A DNA stretch of 23,380 nt from Flavobacteriales bacterium UBA1531 (GTDB lineage Bacteria > Bacteroidota > Bacteroidia > Flavobacteriales_D > Sanyastnellaceae): positions 5,148 through 28,527 of the forward strand of contig DCPZ01000001.1 in NCBI GenBank assembly GCA_002323795.1, written 5' to 3'. Both the position numbers and the translations under genes were made by a program. A model generated the notes under the pieces. It was not told where the DNA came from, did no database searches, and worked only from the letters and a program-made list of their open reading frames with translations. This document shows, piece after piece, positions 1 to 7,076 of the stretch (within the stretch, counting starts at the first letter, position 1; each line of letters begins with the position of its first letter).

Positions 1-2
1 GC

Positions 3-1487
3 AATGCAACGAGCACGACAGCGACCTTTACGATGGAGGACACGACCTCTCCTGAATTTACGCAAGCGCCGGCAGATCAATCGAGCCAATGTGAAGAGTT
101 GAATTACACAGCCCTTGCAGTTGATGCTTGCAGTGCAGTGGAAATCACAGAATCGCGAGAAGTCATTAACGAGGACGGATGTGGGAATTACGAGCACTTG
201 GTCACCCTGACTGCTGCTGATGCGTGTGGAAACGAAACTACCCATGCATTCACGATTGCAGTCAGCGATACTGAAGCTCCGGAAATCACAGATTCTGAAG
301 GTGTCGAGAATGGAGGAATTGTTCCTGTGTGTGCAGAGGACATCTGGGGAACGATCAACATCCCGCAGGCGCTGAATCTGACGGCCTTGGATAACTGCGC
401 GGGTGATGTTGAGGTGACCATGACCGAGAATTATGTTGGCGAATACGCTCCCACAGATGAGGTTACCAGTTTCTGCTTGCCGGCGGATCCTGCGACCATG
501 GAAGATGGCTTGACATGTGACAATTTCACATCCCATGCTGCTCGTTTATTCAACTTCCCGGGAGAAGAATTCTATACGTTGGTTGGCGGTCTCATCACCA
601 ACAACGCAGATGGTTCTGCCCACTTGACCATGGATGTGGTTGGCATGGGGAACGCGAATGCTGGCTGGACGTTTGAAGTCGACTTGAATGAAGGCCTCAA
701 CTGGCAGGATTGGGTGGATCAACCAGGGCCTCAAAGCTTCAAGTCCGATTGTGGTTTAGGTGATCACACGGAGTGGATGTATCACATCATGCAGTCGTCG
801 AGCACTGCTTCTGGCTGGGGTGAATATGAAGGTTCTGAATTGTCGTTGAGCCATCAGCCATCCAACGGTTTCTTCGGATTCCAGGTTGGGGAAGGTGCGA
901 ACAACAAAAACGCAAACCACGGTTACAGCGGTTGGTTCTACTACATGGGAACATTCAATGGTGCTGATGTTATGGGCACTGGAGATGTGTTTGGTGATTT
1001 GGACTGCAGCTTGCCGTGGAGCATCGAACGGGAGTACACGGTGGCAGATTGCAGCGGCAATACCACGACCTTCGCTTATACCATTGATATCAATGGTATG
1101 ACTTGCGAGCCGATCGACCCAACATTGGGTGGTGACGACAGCAATGACAACAGCTGGGGCAGCGATGCTGAAGGCGACGGTGCGATCGGGGAAGATGATG
1201 CTGACGCGGGATCTGAAGATTCCAAGTTGCGTCTATTGGGCCTCAATCCGAATCCAGTGAATGAAATGGCGTTGCTTTCATTTGCCACATCGGCCGATGA
1301 GTTGATTACGGTTAACGTATACAACAACGCAGGTGTGCTGGTGACAACGTTGTTCCAAGGTCAAGTGTTCGCCAATGTTCCAATGACACTGGAAGTTTCA
1401 GCCAATATGTTTGAAACCGGTCTTTACCAGATTCAAATTGTCTCCGACAATGGAAGCATCACAACCAAACTCATGGTTGGAAGCTGA
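3..1487 (+). CDS. Secreted modular protein with T9SS type A sorting domain (5' end outside window)
   Basis: The frame is open to the left edge (codons before the first ATG at 33 read NATSTTATFT), so this is the C-terminal part of a longer protein. It begins in repeats of the type 'A-F-T-x-x-D-T-T-x-P-E-x-T' with paired cysteines ('VDACSAVEIT', 'LTAADACGNET'), resembling the Ig-like/HYR repeats of Bacteroidota surface adhesins. A middle block (about residues 165-335 from the ATG at 33) rich in Gly, Trp and Asn ('NANAGWTFEVDL', 'GYSGWFYYMG') looks like a separate beta-rich domain that I cannot name. An acidic Ser/Asp/Gly linker (about 367-397) leads to a tail of about 85 residues starting 'LGLNPNPVNE', with 'VYNNAGVLV' and 'TGLYQIQI', a classic type A T9SS sorting signal. 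The product should cross the outer membrane by T9SS and be cleaved and anchored or released. Function (adhesion or enzyme) is not visible. Confidence 0.88.
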   Translation, partial: NATSTTATFTMEDTTSPEFTQAPADQSSQCEELNYTALAVDACSAVEITESREVINEDGCGNYEHLVTLTAADACGNETTHAFTIAVSDTEAPEITDSEGVENGGIVPVCAEDIWGTINIPQALNLTALDNCAGDVEVTMTENYVGEYAPTDEVTSFCLPADPATMEDGLTCDNFTSHAARLFNFPGEEFYTLVGGLITNNADGSAHLTMDVVGMGNANAGWTFEVDLNEGLNWQDWVDQPGPQSFKSDCGLGDHTEWMYHIMQSSSTASGWGEYEGSELSLSHQPSNGFFGFQVGEGANNKNANHGYSGWFYYMGTFNGADVMGTGDVFGDLDCSLPWSIEREYTVADCSGNTTTFAYTIDINGMTCEPIDPTLGGDDSNDNSWGSDAEGDGAIGEDDADAGSEDSKLRLLGLNPNPVNEMALLSFATSADELITVNVYNNAGVLVTTLFQGQVFANVPMTLEVSANMFETGLYQIQIVSDNGSITTKLMVGS

Positions 1488-1520
1488 ATTTGACTGAAGA
1501 ATGAACTGTGGTTCATTGCT

Positions 1521-1555
1521 AAAGCCCCTCCAGCGTCGGAGGGGCTTTTTTGTTT
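1521..1555 (+). terminator. Rho-independent terminator of the T9SS cargo gene
   Basis: A perfect 11-bp stem (1521-1531 with 1538-1548, core GCCCCTCC/GGAGGGGC) and a 6-nt loop are followed by a T-rich run to 1555. It lies 33 bp after the stop codon of the secreted protein and isolates it from the thioesterase gene downstream. Confidence 0.93.
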
Positions 1556-1633
1556 TGTTCTGAGTTCTCTTCGAACTGCGATGTGGAGGTTTGATAAAAG
1601 CGTCGGAACTTTGCTTCACTCAATTTGAATGTT

Positions 1634-2146
1634 ATGGTTACCCAACGCACCCCGAAAGAAACGTATGCTTCGAGCACCCGAATCGTCATGCCCAACGACA
1701 CCAATACCTTGGGTAACTTGATGGGAGGCAACTTGCTCAATTGGATGGACATCAATTCAGCGATAAGCGCTCATCGTTGCAGCCGACGAATTTGTGTCAC
1801 GGCAGCAGTCAATAATGTTTCATTCAAGAAGCCCATTAAGTTGGGCGACATTGTGACCATTCATAGCGAGGTGACGCGCACTTTCAATAGCTCCATGGAG
1901 GTTTTTATGCGGGTGCACGTTGAAAACCACCTCACGGGTGAGCAAAGTCTATGCAATGAGGCGATGTACACATTCGTTGCTGTGGATCAATTGGGAGCTC
2001 CCATTGCAGTCCCAGCCATTACACCTGAGGATGATGAGGAAAAGGAACGATTTGCGGGAGCTTTGCGCAGGAGGCAATTGCGTTTAGTCCTTGCGGGAAA
2101 GATGAAACCTGCGGAAGCAACAGAGCTCAAAGCATTGTTTGTATGA
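1634..2146 (+). CDS. Acyl-CoA thioesterase, hotdog fold (YciA/BACH type)
   Basis: A 170-residue protein expected to hydrolyse acyl-CoA to free acid and CoA in the cytoplasm. The single hotdog domain shows the family pattern: 'PNDTNTLGNLMGG' (18-32 region, Asn24), 'LLNWMD' ending in the likely catalytic Asp39, then 'VTAAVNNVSFKKPIKLGD', with the usual Phe and Gly-Asp of this family. The C-terminal ~40 residues are charged ('DDEEKERFAGALRRRQ'), as in many bacterial homologues. I chose the ATG at 1634; an in-frame TTG at 1625 would add only three residues. No consensus promoter is visible between the terminator at 1555 and the start. The gene is convergent with the glycosyltransferase downstream, its stop ending 1 bp from that gene's stop. 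Substrate chain length cannot be read from the sequence. Confidence 0.9.
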   Translation: MVTQRTPKETYASSTRIVMPNDTNTLGNLMGGNLLNWMDINSAISAHRCSRRICVTAAVNNVSFKKPIKLGDIVTIHSEVTRTFNSSMEVFMRVHVENHLTGEQSLCNEAMYTFVAVDQLGAPIAVPAITPEDDEEKERFAGALRRRQLRLVLAGKMKPAEATELKALFV

Positions 2147-2147
2147 T

Positions 2148-3119
2148 TCAAACGTCGGTCGTGTGCTGTTTCATGCAAACCGATTTTCCACTGAAGCGGC
2201 ATCGATTGCCCAACTTAGAACATGGACGGAGTCCATCCTTTCCAGGAGGCAAGATCACTTGTGAACCCGCAGAAGGAAGCCAAGGTTCCATACCCAATGA
2301 AGGACGAGTACAGCCCCAAATGGAGGTGACCGGCGTTTGAAGCGCTGCAGCCAGGTGCATCATTCCGGTATCTCCTGCATGGATGTGTTGAGCACCGCGA
2401 ATCAACGCCGCGGATTCGGCAATGGATGTTTTTCCCACGAGGTTGATGACGGCATTGGGCAAAGCAAGACTGATAGATTCTCCCATCAACGCATCGGTTT
2501 TACCGCCAATCAGTACGGTGCGCTTGCCATCGACGTGAGCACTTTGAACGATCGATTGCATCCGTTCGAGGGGAATTTGTTTTCCAGCATGGGCAGCTCC
2601 AACGGCGAGCACATTCCAGGGGCCTTGGTCGGCGTAAAATTGCGATGGGAGACGGGCAGATTCGAATAGAGGCGGCCATGTATCAGGTGTTTGTGCTCCG
2701 AAAGCGCCTCGAAAGGAGTCTATGTAGCGCTCGACGATATGTGTGACGGGTTGTTTTCGCCAGCCTCTGACCAAAAGCCATTTGGCAACATTTTCTTTTC
2801 TTAAGGTAAATGCCACGCACCCCAGGGTGCGTTTAATTGAACGAGAACGAACATTGGAATGCAAGTCGATGATGTAATCGATGCCTTCTGCCTTTAAAAC
2901 TTCGGCAACTTCCGACGTGTTGCGATCAATTGTATGAATGCAATCGACGAGATTCCCCAAGCCTTCTGCCGAAGCCCGCATGTTTGATTTGGTCAGGAAG
3001 TGAATTTCGCATGGACCGTGAATGGCTGACCGCAAGCTCTTGATGGCAGGCGCCGTGAGCAAGATATCTCCTATGGAGGAAAAACGGACGACAAGAATGC
3101 GGGTTGGCCTAGAAGACAT
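2148..3119 (-). CDS. Glycosyltransferase family 9 (heptosyltransferase-like)
   Basis: A 323-residue GT-B protein of the ADP-heptose:LPS heptosyltransferase family, expected to add a sugar to lipopolysaccharide core or a related glycan at the inner face of the cytoplasmic membrane. The N-terminus 'ILVVRFSSIGDILLTAPAI' holds the family Gly17-Asp18 acceptor/catalytic motif. The C-terminal donor-binding half has 'HAGDTGMMHLAAALQTPV', the GT9 signature, followed by 'SIWGCTRP'. The last ~35 residues carry three cysteines and basic residues. The length fits the family. A perfect TAGATTTG element ends 4 nt before the ATG (see separate entry), so the mRNA may be leaderless. The true donor is unknown; Bacteroidota GT9 enzymes are not always heptosyltransferases. 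Confidence 0.9.
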   Translation of the reverse strand: MSSRPTRILVVRFSSIGDILLTAPAIKSLRSAIHGPCEIHFLTKSNMRASAEGLGNLVDCIHTIDRNTSEVAEVLKAEGIDYIIDLHSNVRSRSIKRTLGCVAFTLRKENVAKWLLVRGWRKQPVTHIVERYIDSFRGAFGAQTPDTWPPLFESARLPSQFYADQGPWNVLAVGAAHAGKQIPLERMQSIVQSAHVDGKRTVLIGGKTDALMGESISLALPNAVINLVGKTSIAESAALIRGAQHIHAGDTGMMHLAAALQTPVTSIWGCTRPSLGMEPWLPSAGSQVILPPGKDGLRPCSKLGNRCRFSGKSVCMKQHTTDV

Positions 3120-3123
3120 GATG

Positions 3124-3131
3124 CAAATCTA
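3124..3131 (-). promoter_or_regulatory. Bacteroidota -7 element for the GT9 gene
   Basis: On the minus strand the sequence TAGATTTG matches TAnnTTTG exactly, only 4 nt upstream of the ATG at 3119. There is no TTG at the expected -33 distance; that region is the T-rich tail of the tRNA terminator. If used, transcription would start at or next to the start codon. Confidence 0.5.
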
Positions 3132-3139
3132 AGTCAGGT

Positions 3140-3171
3140 AAAAAAGAAAAGGCGTCCCGTGAAGGACGCCT
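3140..3171 (-). terminator. Rho-independent terminator of tRNA-Ser
   Basis: On the minus strand, an 8-bp stem AGGCGTCC/GGACGCCT (3164-3171 with 3150-3157) and a 6-nt loop are followed by TTTTCTTTTTT. It lies about 10 nt downstream of the mature 3' end of the tRNA. Confidence 0.92.
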
Positions 3172-3181
3172 CTTTGATCTG

Positions 3182-3268
3182 TGGAGAGACCGGGATTCGA
3201 ACCCGGGTTACCCTCTCAGGTAAACACGCTTTCCAAGCGTGCGCCTTAAGCCACTCGGCCACCTCTCC
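3182..3268 (-). tRNA. tRNA-Ser (anticodon GGA)
   Basis: An 87-nt class II tRNA. Acceptor GGAGAGG pairs with TCTCTCC (one G-U). The D-arm is GCC/GGC, and the anticodon stem CACGC/GCGTG encloses loop TTGGAAA, giving anticodon GGA (reads UCC/UCU). A long variable arm with a TTACC/GGTAA stem is diagnostic for Ser/Leu. T-arm is CCGGG-TTCGAAT-CCCGG. CCA is not encoded; the next bases are A then CAG, so the discriminator would be A, whereas bacterial serine tRNAs usually have G73. It is flanked by its own promoter and terminator, so it is a monocistronic unit. The serine assignment is secure from anticodon and variable arm. Confidence 0.96.
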
Positions 3269-3272
3269 CAAG

Positions 3273-3296
3273 CCTTCCGGGACTGTGCTCGGAAGG
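3273..3296 (-). other. Inverted repeat in the tRNA-Ser leader
   Basis: A perfect 7-bp inverted repeat, CCTTCCG/CGGAAGG, with a 10-nt loop lies between the -7 element (3301-3308) and the tRNA 5' end at 3268. It has no T-run, so it is not a standard terminator. The predicted transcription start falls at or inside its promoter-proximal arm. It could affect processing of the 5' leader or be a protein-binding site; both are guesses. Confidence 0.6.
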
Positions 3297-3300
3297 GACG

Positions 3301-3332
3301 CAAAAGTACCATAAAACATGACGTGAATCCAA
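3301..3332 (-). promoter_or_regulatory. Complete Bacteroidota promoter for tRNA-Ser
   Basis: On the minus strand, TTG (3330-3332), a 21-bp spacer and TACTTTTG (3301-3308) match the Bacteroidota consensus TTG-N17-23-TAnnTTTG. The predicted start is about 25-30 nt upstream of the tRNA. It sits directly behind the ansA stop codon at 3353. Confidence 0.8.
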
Positions 3333-3352
3333 ATCGCTGCTTGGCACAGATT

Positions 3353-4405
3353 TTAGGTCAACGGGCTGAAGCCCGTCAATTCACCTCGGACGTTGCGGGC
3401 CATAAAGTTGCGCGCTTCTTCTCCTGTCAAACCGCGTCCCAAACATGCCATGAGCTTCGTGATTGCGGCCTCTGTTGTCATATCTCCTCCAGGAATGACG
3501 CCGCAATCGCGCAAAAGGTGTGCCGTTGCATAGCGCTCAGGATGCACAGCTCCGTGTCCGCATTGGGTGACATTGAGAATTGAGATGCCGCGATCGTGGG
3601 CTGCGGTCAGGATGGATTTCAAATCGGGATTGGACGGAGCGTTTCCAGAACCGAATGTAGAGAGCACCAAGCCACGCATATCTGGCCAGTCGAGAAGTCG
3701 TTTGATGACCTCCAAAGGCTGACCGGGAAACAAAGGAAGCCAGGCTACTTGATTGTCGAGGGCAACGTTGACATGGAATGTTTTGATTTCATCGCGGTAC
3801 ATCAAGCTTTCGTTGTAGAGGATATCGACCCCCGCCTCTGCCAATGCAGGGAGATTGGGGCTGATGATTGCTTGCATGGATTCAGCGCTGGCTTTGTGTG
3901 AACGGTTTCCACGAAAAAGAAAAGATCCAAAGTAGACGGCAACTTCCTGCACAATGGGTTCGTTGAATCGCTGAGCCGTTGCGATATCTACAGCGGCCAG
4001 AAGATTTTCCCGCCCGTCTGTTCGTGGCAACCCAATGGGCAGTTGACTTCCGGTAATGATTACGGGTTTGCGGAGTCCTTCGAGCATGAAGCTCAAGGCA
4101 GATGCCGTGTAAGCGAGTGTATCCGTGCCATGTAAAATTACAAAACCATCAAAGTCTGCATAGTGGTGCTTGACGGCTTGGGCCAACTCTACCCATTCTT
4201 TTGTGCTCACATTGGATGAGTCCAGCGGTGGATCAAAAGAGATGATTTCAATTTCACGGTTCGGTTGTTCCAATTCCGGGACGTGCCGATGAATTTCGTT
4301 GAAATCGATGGGGACAAGTCCGCCTGAAGCATCCTGCACACTGCCGATGGTGCCACCCGTGTAGATTACCAAAACGCGACTAGGAGAAGTTTCGTGGGAT
4401 GTCAT
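3353..4405 (-). CDS. ansA: Type I (cytoplasmic) L-asparaginase
   Basis: A 350-residue enzyme converting L-asparagine to L-aspartate and ammonia. It carries both signature motifs: 'YTGGTIG' at residues 15-21 with catalytic Thr19, and 'LHGTDTLAYTASALSFML' at 91-108 with Thr94-Asp95. 'ITGSQLPIGLPRTDGRENL' follows, as in the AnsA family. No signal peptide is present, and the length and the 'IPGGDMTTEAAITKL' C-terminal motif fit type I enzymes of the E. coli AnsA kind, which also share similarity with the Glu-tRNAGln amidotransferase GatD domain. It lies 25 bp after tatD and probably belongs to the phzF-tatD-ansA transcription unit. No promoter element is seen in the gap. Confidence 0.95.
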   Translation of the reverse strand: MTSHETSPSRVLVIYTGGTIGSVQDASGGLVPIDFNEIHRHVPELEQPNREIEIISFDPPLDSSNVSTKEWVELAQAVKHHYADFDGFVILHGTDTLAYTASALSFMLEGLRKPVIITGSQLPIGLPRTDGRENLLAAVDIATAQRFNEPIVQEVAVYFGSFLFRGNRSHKASAESMQAIISPNLPALAEAGVDILYNESLMYRDEIKTFHVNVALDNQVAWLPLFPGQPLEVIKRLLDWPDMRGLVLSTFGSGNAPSNPDLKSILTAAHDRGISILNVTQCGHGAVHPERYATAHLLRDCGVIPGGDMTTEAAITKLMACLGRGLTGEEARNFMARNVRGELTGFSPLT

Positions 4406-4430
4406 TTCAGTTTGAGTTGTCGAGGGAAAA

Positions 4431-5219
4431 TCATTGAGGACTCAAGTTGAACAGCGTGCGGGCATTTTGGGTGGTGATGTCTGCAACATTCTCTAGCGGC
4501 ATTTCCCACAAATCAGCCACTCTCTGGGCGACAACGTGTGTGTATGCGGACTCATTTCTTTTGCCACGGTGAGGAACGGGAGCGAGGTAAGGGCTATCCG
4601 TTTCCAAGATAATACGGTCGTGCGGCACGTGCGGAAGTACTTTGTCAAGGCCACCGTTCTTGTAGGTCGCTACTCCTCCAATTCCGAGAAAAAAATTGCC
4701 GTAATCCAAGATGCGTTCTGCTTGGCTGAGGTTGCCGGTGAAGCAGTGAACAACCCCCGTGAGTCGGACGTCATTCAATGCATCCAGTGCTTCAAAAAGG
4801 GCGTCAAAGGCCTCGCGCACGTGGATCACAATTGGGAGGTTGAGTGATTTCGCCCAGTCCACTTGTTGTCGAAAAGCTTGTTGTTGAATGTCTAAGGTGG
4901 TTTTGTCCCAATGCAAGTCAAACCCAATTTCGCCAATGGCCACGTACGTTCTTTTCGAATCAAATAGTGCGCCTTGAATTGCGTCTAATTCGGCCTGCCA
5001 TTCTTGAGGTTTGACTTGGCATGGATGCAATCCCATCATGCCGAAGCAACGGTCCGGCCATTGGTCCATCATGGCATGAACGCGCTCGATGGATGCACGG
5101 TCGATGTTGGGCAAGAGCAAGGTTTTGACGTCCGCCGCGATGCAGCGTTCAATCGCCGCTTCTCGTTCCCCGTCAAATGTGGGTTGGTACAAATGGGTGT
5201 GTGTGTCGATGAGGTGCAC
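4431..5219 (-). CDS. tatD: TatD-family metal-dependent hydrolase / DNase
   Basis: A 262-residue TIM-barrel hydrolase. All metal ligands of the family are visible: His7 and His9 in 'IDTHTHL', Glu97 in 'IGEIGFD', His133 in 'PIVIHVREA', His158 in 'VVHCFTG', and Asp208 in 'LETDSPYLAP'. TatD proteins are cytoplasmic 3'-5' exonucleases linked to DNA repair and quality control; the physiological substrate in Bacteroidota is not certain. The length matches the family. It is 22 bp downstream of the phzF-like gene and 25 bp upstream of ansA on the same strand, so the three are likely co-transcribed without an obvious functional link. Confidence 0.94.
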   Translation of the reverse strand: MHLIDTHTHLYQPTFDGEREAAIERCIAADVKTLLLPNIDRASIERVHAMMDQWPDRCFGMMGLHPCQVKPQEWQAELDAIQGALFDSKRTYVAIGEIGFDLHWDKTTLDIQQQAFRQQVDWAKSLNLPIVIHVREAFDALFEALDALNDVRLTGVVHCFTGNLSQAERILDYGNFFLGIGGVATYKNGGLDKVLPHVPHDRIILETDSPYLAPVPHRGKRNESAYTHVVAQRVADLWEMPLENVADITTQNARTLFNLSPQ

Positions 5220-5241
5220 AGCGCGAAGTTAGCGCAGACAA

Positions 5242-6027
5242 TCAAAAATGAATCCGTCCTTCGGCGAAGGTTATAGCGTTACCGAACAATAGCACTCGAT
5301 CTTCCTGAACTTTGCAGTGCAATTCACCTCCTCGAGCGGAGATTTGTTGGGCGTCGAGCTCGGTTTTACCCAATCGATTCCCCCAAAATGGTGCGAGTGA
5401 GCAATGAGCCGATCCAGTCACAGGGTCTTCTAAAATGGTCGCTTGAGGCGTGAAAAACCGCGAAACAAAATCGCAGTCATTGCCCGGAGCTGTCACAGCA
5501 ACTCCGCCTGGATCGAGGTTGATTCGGTCAAATTGTTCCCGATTGATTTGAAGATTGGCAACCTCAGATTCTTCCCGATAAACAAGAATGTAGTCACGGC
5601 CCTTCAAGACTTCCAATGGCGGATGGCTCAATGATTCGGCAATGGATAGTGGTAGTTTGGCCTCTGTTGGCGGTCGACTGGGAAGGTCCATGCAGTACAT
5701 GCTGCCATGGCGTTCCACCTGAAGCTCGCCGCTCATCGTCTCAAATGTGGCGATTTCTGTTTCTGGAGCAAGGTGCGAGAGCACGATGTGTCCCGCGGCT
5801 AAGGTGGCGTGACCACAGAGGTCGATTTCGATATCGGGGGTAAACCAACGCAGCTGAAAGCGATCATCGTGCGGCACAAGAAATGCTGTTTCGGCGACCG
5901 CGTTTTCACGGGCGATGCTCAGCAAGATGGAGTCGTCAATCCAACCGTCGAGGATCACAACGCAGGCTGAATTTCCGGCAAACGCCTTTTCTGTGAAAGC
6001 ATCAACTTGAAAAAGAAGACAATTCAT
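5242..6027 (-). CDS. PhzF-family isomerase/epimerase-like protein
   Basis: A 261-residue protein with the diaminopimelate-epimerase-like fold of the PhzF family. Visible signatures are the N-terminus 'FQVDAFTEKAFAGNSA', catalytic Glu46 in 'NAVAETAFL', 'FTPDIEIDLCGHATLAAGH' (62-80) and 'EDPVTGSAHCSLAPFW' in the second half. In PhzF, the glutamate acts as the general acid/base; most bacterial members have unknown substrates, and no phenazine genes are nearby. I start at the ATG at 6027, because an upstream in-frame TTG at 6072 would overlap the promoter element at 6055-6062, and the family's N-terminus begins here. First gene of the phzF-tatD-ansA unit, divergent from exbB. Confidence 0.9.
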   Translation of the reverse strand: MNCLLFQVDAFTEKAFAGNSACVVILDGWIDDSILLSIARENAVAETAFLVPHDDRFQLRWFTPDIEIDLCGHATLAAGHIVLSHLAPETEIATFETMSGELQVERHGSMYCMDLPSRPPTEAKLPLSIAESLSHPPLEVLKGRDYILVYREESEVANLQINREQFDRINLDPGGVAVTAPGNDCDFVSRFFTPQATILEDPVTGSAHCSLAPFWGNRLGKTELDAQQISARGGELHCKVQEDRVLLFGNAITFAEGRIHF

Positions 6028-6054
6028 GCGCGTTTCTGTTTGCTTGAGTGAAGC

Positions 6055-6062
6055 CAAAATTA
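6055..6062 (-). promoter_or_regulatory. Bacteroidota -7 element for the phzF-tatD-ansA unit
   Basis: Minus-strand TAATTTTG matches TAnnTTTG exactly, with a predicted leader of about 24 nt before the ATG at 6027. No TTG is found at the right -33 spacing (the nearest is 7 nt away), so it is weaker than the exbB promoter facing it. Confidence 0.5.
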
Positions 6063-6105
6063 TGGTCGCCAATGAGACTGATTATAAATCTACCGGAAAT
6101 TCTCT

Positions 6106-6136
6106 TTGTTCGTTGGTGAAGCGCGAATTACATTTG
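6106..6136 (+). promoter_or_regulatory. Complete Bacteroidota promoter for the exbB operon
   Basis: TTG (6106-6108), a 20-bp spacer and TACATTTG (6129-6136) fit the TTG-N17-23-TAnnTTTG consensus fully. It predicts a leader of about 60 nt before the exbB ATG at 6202. Confidence 0.8.
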
Positions 6137-6201
6137 CACACTTGCGTTTTTGAGAACAAGCGCAAAGCAATACGATTGAAATTACACGAACTAAGATTCA
6201 C

Positions 6202-7065
6202 ATGAAGAAGTTGTTTGCCCTCTTTGCCATTGCAGGGTTGATTTTCATCAATTTTCCGACAGCAACCATCGCGCAAGATGTTGCGATGGAAATGACCGAT
6301 ACAACCACAATGGAAACCGATACTGACAGCACAGCTATGGTTGCTGATTCGATGGTTGTTGACTCGATGGCGGCGATTGCGCCAGCTGTTGCGGATGAAA
6401 CACCTGCAGAAGAAACACGCGAAGTATTGAGTTTTCACCAAACAGTGAAGCGCTACTTCATCGAAGGCGGTGCAACTTTCATGGCTTTCGTCTTGATTTG
6501 TCTGATCCTTGGCTTGGCCTTGAGCATCGAACGCATCATTTACCTCAACATGGCAACTACAAACACCGGGAAGCTGGTTGAAGGAATTGAAGGTGCGCTT
6601 GAAAAAGGTGGAGAAGAAGCTGCCAAAGAGGTTTGCCGCAACACAGCGGGTCCCGTAGCGACCATCTTCTATCAAGGCTTGGATCGATCTTCAGGGTCCT
6701 ACGAAGAAGTTGCCAAGGCAATTGAGGATTATGGCAGCGTGGAGATGTCGAAGCTGGAGCGCGGACTGAGTTGGATTAGCCTGTTCATTGCATTGGCTCC
6801 GATGTTAGGATTCATGGGTACTGTAATCGGTATGATCTCAGCCTTTGATAAAATTGCTGAAGCCAATACGATCAACGCGTCCATCGTTGCGGGTGGTATT
6901 AAAGTAGCCTTGATTACAACAGTTTCGGGTTTGATCGTAGCCATCATCTTGCAGATTTTCTATAATTACATTTTATCGAAGATTGATAGCATTGTTTTAG
7001 ACATGGAAGAGGCTTCCATGGATCTCGTCGACCTCTTGTACAAGCGCAAGCTGCAAGGCAAATAA
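6202..7065 (+). CDS. exbB: ExbB/TolQ/MotA-family proton channel protein
   Basis: A 287-residue inner-membrane subunit that, with ExbD, converts proton-motive force into work on TonB. An N-terminal hydrophobic leader (residues 1-25, ending 'TATIAQ') looks like a signal peptide and is common in Bacteroidota ExbB. A spacer of about 55 residues rich in Met, Asp, Thr and Ala follows. The ExbB core has TM1 at about 91-108, TM2 at about 189-213 with the family motif 'ALAPMLGFMGTVIGM' (197-211), and TM3 at about 234-258 containing 'ALITTVSGLIVAI'; the channel-lining Thr residues lie in these segments. First gene of a four-gene operon, 11 bp before the next gene. TolQ or another MotA-family energiser is possible, but the paired exbD genes favour ExbB. 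Confidence 0.93.
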   Translation: MKKLFALFAIAGLIFINFPTATIAQDVAMEMTDTTTMETDTDSTAMVADSMVVDSMAAIAPAVADETPAEETREVLSFHQTVKRYFIEGGATFMAFVLICLILGLALSIERIIYLNMATTNTGKLVEGIEGALEKGGEEAAKEVCRNTAGPVATIFYQGLDRSSGSYEEVAKAIEDYGSVEMSKLERGLSWISLFIALAPMLGFMGTVIGMISAFDKIAEANTINASIVAGGIKVALITTVSGLIVAIILQIFYNYILSKIDSIVLDMEEASMDLVDLLYKRKLQGK

Positions 7066-7076
7066 ACTGCTGAATC

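Noticed and set aside
3134..3319. 61-residue minus-strand ORF containing 'GEVAEWLKAHAWK'
   Set aside because: It is a translation of the tRNA-Ser gene, a well-known false ORF.
6082..6675. 197-residue minus-strand ORF
   Set aside because: It is antisense to exbB and its promoter, Cys/His/Asn-rich without family character, and overlaps a clear ExbB.
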